Below are positions 1 to 4,781 of a stretch of DNA of 6,925 nt, in pieces; the first letter of the stretch is position 1, and every line of letters begins with the position of its first letter. The stretch lies in the NCBI GenBank assembly GCA_003535775.1, contig DPYO01000202.1:1-6925 (forward strand), given 5' to 3'. Under the pieces are notes generated by a model that made no database searches, had not been told where the DNA came from, and was given only the letters and a program-made list of their open reading frames with translations. The translations under genes were made by a program, and so were the position numbers. Source of the DNA: Fidelibacterota bacterium (GTDB lineage Bacteria > Fidelibacterota > Marinisomatia > Marinisomatales > UBA8229).

Positions 1-65
1 CTGTTGAAGTAAGAAATTGATTCCTCTGGGTAAATTGAAGAGATGAAAATAAGCCCCGCTCTTTA

Positions 66-88
66 TCAATAACTGTAACTGTAATTGA
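66..88 (-). repeat. Imperfect inverted repeat right after the stop codon of the cytochrome/CBM gene
   Basis: On the minus strand TCAAT and ATTGA flank a tandem ACAGTT-ACAGTT core and can form a 5-base stem plus a few inner pairs. It abuts the TAA stop. There is no GC-rich stem and no T-run directly after it, so its use as a terminator is doubtful. The rest of bases 1-65 shows no gene: all plus-strand frames hit stops within the first 18 bases, and nothing convincing begins on the minus strand. Confidence 0.25.
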
Positions 89-3000
89 TTACTTCATCAA
101 CACCATCTTCTTAACTGCCCTGAAATCATCAGCCTGTATTGTGTAAATGTACACACCGCTTGATACAGCTTTTCCACTCACATCCGTACTGTTCCACATG
201 ATATTGTGATAGCCCGCCGGATGCAGGTTACTTACTAAGTCTGTAACTTTTTGCCCCACGAGATTATATACACTGATTGTCACGAAAGATTCTTTCGGAA
301 TCTCATAATTGATTGACGTTACCGGGTTGAATGGATTTGGATAATTCTGTGAAACAGAATAAGTTAATGGAACTTCCTGGACCTTGTTCAAGGTAAATCC
401 GTCGATATCTCCATTCACTACAATCTCTCCAGAACCTGACAATCTGTACTCTTCATTATCTGCCAAAATCCAGTCAGTATCATCCTTAATGTCATAGGTA
501 ATCACGATCTGGTCAGAGTTATTCATTATTTCAATAGTGCCTAAATTTTCAGCAACTTTCATGTTATCAGCAAACCGCACATCAAACGCACCTTTCGGAG
601 GTTTGGGAGGAATTTCATAATTCTGCAACTCATTTTCAGGTATGGTAATTCCAAAGTAGAGGGGCATACCGTTGAACCTGATGAGATTGGCGTCTGCAGT
701 ACGGTCAACAAAAGGTTTGATCCGTGCGGTGCTACCGCTGTTTAGAGTAACCTGTCCATCCGCAGAAGCGTTGATCCAATATCCTTTTCCTGGTTGTAGG
801 GTTGAGGTTGGCTGATAAGCTCCCTCAAAACCATATATGGACCCTGAAATAATAATTCCTTCAGGGTCATCAATGGAAGATGACTCAAAGGAAGAAGAGA
901 GGCTTCCCATGAGATTCCATCCTTCAGACAGGGAAATAGTGGACTGGTCAACGGGATTCCCGCTTACATCGGTAGAGCCTTCCACATCAAAGAAAAGCCA
1001 GTATCCATCACCGTTTTCAAGTACAGTTTCAGACACGTAAGTTCCAAAAAAGCCGTAGAGAGTACCGGGGACGGCATCTGGATAAATAGAAGAATATGTT
1101 GCATCAAATACTGCCACAGGCAGGCTTACCAGGTTCCAGCCTTCCAGGTAATTTACCGTTGTACTAAATGCAGTACCTGAACAAATATTATCTGGATCCC
1201 ATTCTTCAACGAACAATGGTGGGTCCTTTTTCCATTCATCTAAAAGGAATGTGTAATCAGTCCAGGAACAACCCTGTTCAACCTCCTGGTGAAAATACCG
1301 CGCTCGGGAACGACCAAAGCCGAAACCACCGCCTTCTTGCATTAAGCCTGTTTCTGAATTCTCAAATTCCCAGGCGTAGATCATATGCCATGGAACCGGA
1401 CCATTGAATGGAACAGAAACTGAATAAGTGCCATCTCCATTATCTGTTGAAGGATGATGAGACCCGTCTGGTCCATGAGGTATTCCTACTATGAAGTGCA
1501 TCCACCTGTCTTTGAGGTTAATACTTACAGGATCACCAGGGACAAATCCATCGTCTACAGCATTAGTCATATCTACGGTAAACGTAAGAGTGACTGTCTC
1601 TCCCTCTGGTACCACAGCACCAACAGGGAGGTCGTAATATCCCGCAATGGATAACTGTTGGACACTTCCATTATTCATGGTCATGGTAAATGTACGGTTG
1701 CCGCCACCGTACTGGGGAGAATCTTCCCATCCAGAATTATCCCACCCACCAGGAAGTGGACCATAAATACCTTCAAGATGAGTTATGGATTGTTCACTAT
1801 GTTGTACATAAAATTTATATTCAACAGTTGCTCCCTGATAATTGGGTACAGAAACCGGAAGAGTGTATCTATTTGTGCCGGGTTCCCTCACCATGAGACT
1901 TATATCAGGGTTTGCATCACTCCAACCATTAAACCCGCCTCTAACCTGCATATTGTCTCCCCGCTCAACACTGAAAAGGGGCATCCCCGTAGATCCTGGT
2001 TCATCCAGCCATTCTGTCATATCAACGGAAAAAATGATGGTGTTTGTTATAATTTCACCAAGGTACGGAACTGTAAATGAAAGGTCCCCAGTCACAGAAC
2101 CGTCTGCTAAAATTTCGACTGTTGGATTTACAAATGCTGGGAAATCCGCGTAGGCAGGTAGCCAATCGCCATCACCCGGGTCACAGGATTGCGGTGTACA
2201 GGAAACTGCTCCCCATTCGTAGGAAGCAGGCCCCAATAGTTCTGTAGTAAATGACCAGTTTCCTTCTCCATCATTGGTCATAGGTTCCATAGTCCAGCCA
2301 TTAAATTGTGCTTTCATTCTAACATCATCATAAACATTGTTTTCAATAACACAGGTTAAGGTAACCTCAGCGCTAATTGTCTCCTCATCGGAAGGCGGTT
2401 CGTTGTTGAAGTAAACCCATGCCAAGGTTGTATCTCCTGAAACAGTTGCGGTTCTGTCACTGGTAGTTTCCCATCCATCTAGGCCATGTTGAAATTTGTA
2501 TGAAACAAAAGCAGCTCCTTCAAATGAGTATTGGCCCGACCAGAAATCTGAATCTTCGTCTTCCTGGGTAAGGGGTTCACCGATCCAGTCATTCATGGAA
2601 CCTGCGATGTGCATAGGGTCACCGCTGTAGCCAAGAATCCCTGCTGTGCTAACACGAAACCATACATCCAGCGAGTCCGTTGCAGTAAATGGAGCTTCGA
2701 TTGCATTATAATAATCCAGAGGTAAATTTAAATCAGACAATCCATCAACAAGGAGCGAACGATTGTCCAATGATTCCCAGTGGTCACCAAACTCGTCCAA
2801 CAAAATATATTTATACTCATAATTCCCAGGTTCAACTTGTGTTGGGCTTGCAAGAGACCAATAATCCCCGCCTGTATTTCCCAATTGCCAATCATTTCCT
2901 GCCCAATCATTAAAACTTCCACGAATGATAATCACAGTAGTGTCGGTGTATCCTGGAGCAGTTGATGTATTCAAATTAAATGTGACAAAAACCGAATCTC

Positions 3001-3640
3001 CTCCCACATCCACATAATCATCAAAGTACACCGGGTCAAGAACGGTGTCCACTTCAGGAATAGTAATATTTCTTTGAACACTTTCATCCATCCCCCATGC
3101 ATTCCCATTAATAAATTTGTAGTCGTGAGATTCACCAGGAGTAAGAGTGAACGTAGTGGCATATATATTATCTCCGAGCAAGACACATTCACTTGCGCTT
3201 GGATTCCATCCCTGGAAGCTGCCTGCAATATGGACTCCAAGTTCTGAAACGTCCTGATAGGTCATATCCACTTGAAATGTGATGACTACGTCATTGCTGG
3301 CGGGAGTTTCTAATGCACCCTCATCAATCCATTGTGCAATCAGATTTATCTGTCCAGCGGAAAGGTCTGGATTGTTTCCCGGAGGCATGGAACCATCATC
3401 CACTCTTTGCCATAAATAACTGTTAGCATGGTCTCCTGGTTCAACAACAGCACCGCTGTTTCCACCAGTCATTGCATTTTCATAATTAGACAGATTCAAC
3501 CCGCCAGAAGAGTTCCCTAAATGACAATTTCCACAGTTATTGTTAAAAATTGGCTGAATTTCTGTGTTAAAGTCAACCTGACCTAATAGGATCAATGGAA
3601 CAAATAAAATTGAAGGTAATTTTTTTATTAAATGTAACAT
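89..3640 (-). CDS. Secreted multi-domain protein: monohaem cytochrome c domain, tandem CBM48/AMPK-like modules, T9SS sorting domain
   Basis: The protein has 1183 residues. Residues 1-20 form a signal peptide (KK, then a hydrophobic stretch ending LILLG). Residues 25-110 resemble the planctomycete-type cytochrome c family: haem motif C36-G-N-C39-H40, 'GGLNL', 'VEPGDHANSYLWQRV', a probable distal ligand M85 in MPPG, and a closing 'IAQWIDEGA' helix. Five beta-sandwich modules follow, with the glycogen-binding-like signature (GSFQGW 140-145, GSFNDW 241-246, GSMNDW 347-352, QFNGW 445-449, GGFNGW 568-573), mostly followed by Y-K-F/Y (174, 276, 381, 608). A sixth, degenerate module spans about 681-812. 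Two EGWNL repeats lie at about 828-967. Residues 1090-1183 are a T9SS type A-like sorting domain (NYPNPFNP ... GVYIYTIQ ... KKMVLMK). The start is supported by a strong Shine-Dalgarno sequence 6 bases upstream. Export by Sec and then T9SS, ending at the cell surface, is inferred. The substrate and electron partner are unknown. No glycosidase or other catalytic domain is seen, so 'binding and electron transfer' is only a hypothesis. Confidence 0.9.
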   Translation of the reverse strand: MLHLIKKLPSILFVPLILLGQVDFNTEIQPIFNNNCGNCHLGNSSGGLNLSNYENAMTGGNSGAVVEPGDHANSYLWQRVDDGSMPPGNNPDLSAGQINLIAQWIDEGALETPASNDVVITFQVDMTYQDVSELGVHIAGSFQGWNPSASECVLLGDNIYATTFTLTPGESHDYKFINGNAWGMDESVQRNITIPEVDTVLDPVYFDDYVDVGGDSVFVTFNLNTSTAPGYTDTTVIIIRGSFNDWAGNDWQLGNTGGDYWSLASPTQVEPGNYEYKYILLDEFGDHWESLDNRSLLVDGLSDLNLPLDYYNAIEAPFTATDSLDVWFRVSTAGILGYSGDPMHIAGSMNDWIGEPLTQEDEDSDFWSGQYSFEGAAFVSYKFQHGLDGWETTSDRTATVSGDTTLAWVYFNNEPPSDEETISAEVTLTCVIENNVYDDVRMKAQFNGWTMEPMTNDGEGNWSFTTELLGPASYEWGAVSCTPQSCDPGDGDWLPAYADFPAFVNPTVEILADGSVTGDLSFTVPYLGEIITNTIIFSVDMTEWLDEPGSTGMPLFSVERGDNMQVRGGFNGWSDANPDISLMVREPGTNRYTLPVSVPNYQGATVEYKFYVQHSEQSITHLEGIYGPLPGGWDNSGWEDSPQYGGGNRTFTMTMNNGSVQQLSIAGYYDLPVGAVVPEGETVTLTFTVDMTNAVDDGFVPGDPVSINLKDRWMHFIVGIPHGPDGSHHPSTDNGDGTYSVSVPFNGPVPWHMIYAWEFENSETGLMQEGGGFGFGRSRARYFHQEVEQGCSWTDYTFLLDEWKKDPPLFVEEWDPDNICSGTAFSTTVNYLEGWNLVSLPVAVFDATYSSIYPDAVPGTLYGFFGTYVSETVLENGDGYWLFFDVEGSTDVSGNPVDQSTISLSEGWNLMGSLSSSFESSSIDDPEGIIISGSIYGFEGAYQPTSTLQPGKGYWINASADGQVTLNSGSTARIKPFVDRTADANLIRFNGMPLYFGITIPENELQNYEIPPKPPKGAFDVRFADNMKVAENLGTIEIMNNSDQIVITYDIKDDTDWILADNEEYRLSGSGEIVVNGDIDGFTLNKVQEVPLTYSVSQNYPNPFNPVTSINYEIPKESFVTISVYNLVGQKVTDLVSNLHPAGYHNIMWNSTDVSGKAVSSGVYIYTIQADDFRAVKKMVLMK
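92..373 (-). other. T9SS type A-like C-terminal sorting domain
   Basis: Residues 1090-1183 show the classic order: SQNYPNPFNP, then an amphipathic strand with 'ISVYNLVGQKV', then 'AGYHNIMWN', 'G..VSSGVYIYTIQA' and a basic C-terminal strand ending KKMVLMK. In Bacteroidota such domains direct cargo to the type IX secretion translocon and are cleaved on attachment to the surface. The match to this family is strong by eye. Anchoring to the cell versus release is not decidable here. Confidence 0.88.
740..1159 (-). repeat. Two-fold EGWNL repeat domain
   Basis: Residues about 828-887 and 904-967 of the 1183-residue protein share the same order of motifs: EGWNL(V/M), then L/I-Y-G-F-x-G-x-Y near the middle, a short V/T-L turn, and G-x-G-Y-W at the end. 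Each unit is about 60 residues long. The same pattern is familiar from large secreted proteins of Marinimicrobia and related bacteria, where it sits just before the sorting domain. Its function is not known to me. It may be a spacer or an adhesion fold. Confidence 0.65.
1205..3292 (-). repeat. Tandem CBM48/AMPK-like E-set modules (about six protein repeats)
   Basis: Residues about 117-812 of the 1183-residue protein are built from diverged beta-sandwich repeats of roughly 90-140 residues. Three of them open with F-x-V-D-M-T (residues 122-127, 537-542 and 687-692). Five carry a GSFNxW-like turn with the conserved Trp (145, 246, 352, 449, 573), and four carry a later Y-K-F/Y. In AMPK and CBM48 domains the corresponding region binds glucans. 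The sixth unit (about 681-812) starts with the same FTVDMT but has 'NLKDRW' in place of the FNGW turn, and it contains a Gly-rich insert (GGGFGFGRSR, 770-779). Unit four has two Cys (481, 486) in an insert. The repeats are diverged, so this is an old array and not a recent duplication. Confidence 0.75.
3311..3568 (-). other. Cytochrome c domain segment (residues 25-110) of the 1183-residue protein
   Basis: The segment encodes one haem-binding CXXCH (CGNCH, codons at 3521-3535) and a downstream Met-Pro-Pro that is the expected sixth haem ligand. The order of motifs (IQPIF, CXXCH, GGLNL, GDxxxSxLWxRV, MPP, QxxLIxxWIxxGA) matches the small cytochrome c domains found at the N-terminus of many planctomycete and FCB secreted proteins. 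All expected elements are present and in order, so the domain looks intact. The haem would have to be attached in the periplasm before crossing the outer membrane. Confidence 0.85.
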
Positions 3641-3646
3641 AATCTA

Positions 3647-3654
3647 CTCCTTTT
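3647..3654 (-). promoter_or_regulatory. Shine-Dalgarno site AAAAGGAG
   Basis: On the minus strand AAAAGGAG ends 6 bases before the ATG at 3638-3640. This is a strong site with good spacing, and it fixes the start of the cytochrome/CBM protein. It contrasts with the PorV-like gene, which has no such site. Confidence 0.85.
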
Positions 3655-3685
3655 GTTAATTAAACAAAAATTATTTTAATAGTGC

Positions 3686-3697
3686 CTCATTAATGAG
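3686..3697. promoter_or_regulatory. 12-base perfect palindrome CTCATTAATGAG, candidate operator
   Basis: CTCATTAATGAG is its own reverse complement and sits 5 bases downstream of the -10 box, over the predicted transcription start. A dimeric repressor bound here would block initiation. A palindrome with no loop is a poor RNA hairpin, so a DNA site is the more likely reading. The regulator is unknown, and in AT-rich DNA a chance palindrome cannot be excluded. Confidence 0.35.
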
Positions 3698-3702
3698 TTA
3701 CT

Positions 3703-3731
3703 AATCTAATAATAATATTTAAAACTGTCAA
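3703..3731 (-). promoter_or_regulatory. Sigma70-type promoter for the cytochrome/CBM gene
   Basis: On the minus strand a perfect -35 box TTGACA (3726-3731) is followed by a 17-base AT-rich spacer and a -10 box TAGATT (3703-3708, four of six consensus bases). Transcription would start near 3696-3697 and give a 5' leader of about 55 bases with the Shine-Dalgarno site at its end. Position, spacing and orientation fit the downstream gene. If this organism uses a Bacteroidota-like primary sigma factor, the consensus may not apply directly. Confidence 0.6.
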
Positions 3732-3736
3732 CTATA

Positions 3737-3755
3737 CAAACATTTAGCATATTTG
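3737..3755 (-). repeat. Imperfect AT-rich inverted repeat upstream of the -35 box
   Basis: On the minus strand CAAATAT and ATGTTTG can pair (7 pairs, one of them T-G) around a 5-base loop. The repeat lies 16 bases beyond the stop codon of the PorV-like gene and 5 bases before the -35 box. It has no following T-run, so it is a poor rho-independent terminator. It could be a regulator site or chance. Confidence 0.25.
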
Positions 3756-3770
3756 TGAGACAGATTAAAC

Positions 3771-4778
3771 TTACAATAAAATACCAATACAAAATTGATG
3801 AGTGAGTCCTAAGTATCTCATGGATTCATAAGCGTAATCAATATAAATATTGTTCAGGAAATTTAATTTTGGGCTAAACCCAACTCCCAAAGAAAATTGG
3901 GGCTCCCTGTAAGCTTCTTTATTAAAGGTAAGAAAACGTTCGCCCCCCCGCAGCACCAACAGGCCATCAAGGATGCTAATCTCCAGGCCCGCATTAATGT
4001 AGCTTTCGTTATCATTTGGATGATTTGCATCTAAAGACCAGGTAAAAGATAGTTGATTTATTTCATGTGTATTTGATACCCCAATCCTCAACAGCAAAGG
4101 AAGGTCAAATTTATCTGTGGCAAGGTAACCGGTTGTGCTTTCATTATTTCCTTCTATGTTTTCATTTATGTCTACAGGGATAAGCAGGTCATCCCCAGTC
4201 ATTTTCATTTTTGGTCCAAAATTTGAAACACTTGTCCCCAGCATGAATCCGTAAGGAGTTTCAAATAATGTTCCAACATCAAAAGCAAAGCCGCCGGCAG
4301 AGGAATTAGAAATAGTCTCCCTTATGAGTTTTCCATTAAACCCGATTGAGAATCGGTCTGTCAGGTTTAGTCCGTATGAAACACCCAGTGCATAGTTTCC
4401 AGCCTTGAATGTTTCGCCTGTATTTTCATCCCCATATCGAGTTACCTCCATTTCGTCCATGGTTGTGGAAGTGACGCTAAATCCTATGGCCTGACTTTTT
4501 CTCAGAGGAAAAACCAGACCAATGTAATTGTGTGATATATCAGCGATCCAGCTGGAATGATTAATATAAAACTGAATTTTATTCAGTCGTGGGAGGGCGG
4601 CAGGATTCCAGTACATAGCAGAAGCATCATTTGCCACTGAGGTAAAGGCTCCGCCCATGCCCACAGCACGTGCACCAATATTTATGGAAAGAAATTTAGC
4701 AGCAGTGGTACCGGATTTGTCTACCGAAAATACCTGGGAGAAGAAAATAATAAGAAGAATTAGTTTGGATATTTTCAT
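3771..4778 (-). CDS. PorV/PorQ family outer-membrane beta-barrel protein
   Basis: The protein has 335 residues. Residues 1-18 form a signal peptide (MKISK, a hydrophobic stretch, then SQVFS). The family hallmark follows at residues 35-64: GARAVGMGGAFTSVANDASA, then WNPAALPR. This N-terminal hatch-like region and the alternating strands that follow resemble the FadL-like fold of PorV (LptO) and PorQ. In T9SS, PorV binds the C-terminal domain of secreted cargo and carries it to the attachment complex; other members have less clear roles. At 335 residues it is somewhat shorter than typical PorV. It starts 3 bases after the stop codon of the upstream surface-protein gene, with no clear Shine-Dalgarno sequence, so it is probably translated by coupling. 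It is likely a paralogue dedicated to its neighbour and not the core PorV, because FCB genomes often hold several copies. PorV versus PorQ cannot be settled by eye. Confidence 0.85.
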   Translation of the reverse strand: MKISKLILLIIFFSQVFSVDKSGTTAAKFLSINIGARAVGMGGAFTSVANDASAMYWNPAALPRLNKIQFYINHSSWIADISHNYIGLVFPLRKSQAIGFSVTSTTMDEMEVTRYGDENTGETFKAGNYALGVSYGLNLTDRFSIGFNGKLIRETISNSSAGGFAFDVGTLFETPYGFMLGTSVSNFGPKMKMTGDDLLIPVDINENIEGNNESTTGYLATDKFDLPLLLRIGVSNTHEINQLSFTWSLDANHPNDNESYINAGLEISILDGLLVLRGGERFLTFNKEAYREPQFSLGVGFSPKLNFLNNIYIDYAYESMRYLGLTHQFCIGILL

Positions 4779-4781
4779 GGT
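4779..4781 (-). other. Three-base junction between surface-protein stop and PorV-like start
   Basis: The minus strand reads TAG ACC ATG. With no GGAG-like site in the preceding 20 bases, the PorV-like gene probably depends on ribosomes finishing the upstream gene. This ties the amount of barrel to the amount of the surface protein. Confidence 0.6.

Noticed and set aside
29..65. GC-rich patch AGCGGGGCTT followed by TTATTTT on the minus strand as a terminator
   Set aside because: The GC-rich half has no good complementary arm; only weak AAGAG/CTCTT pairing across a long loop is possible, so I cannot support a terminator.
1658..2080. 140-codon plus-strand frame, and similar shorter frames on both strands across the window
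   Set aside because: They overlap well-supported genes, have odd composition, and show no recognisable domain or ribosome site. They are shadows of the real genes.
1205..3292. Starch- or glycogen-degrading enzyme
   Set aside because: Only binding-like modules are seen; there is no glycoside hydrolase or other catalytic domain in the 1183 residues.
3943..3949. Run of seven C as a possible frameshift site in the PorV-like gene
   Set aside because: The frame is intact across it and the barrel sequence continues sensibly to a normal C-terminus.
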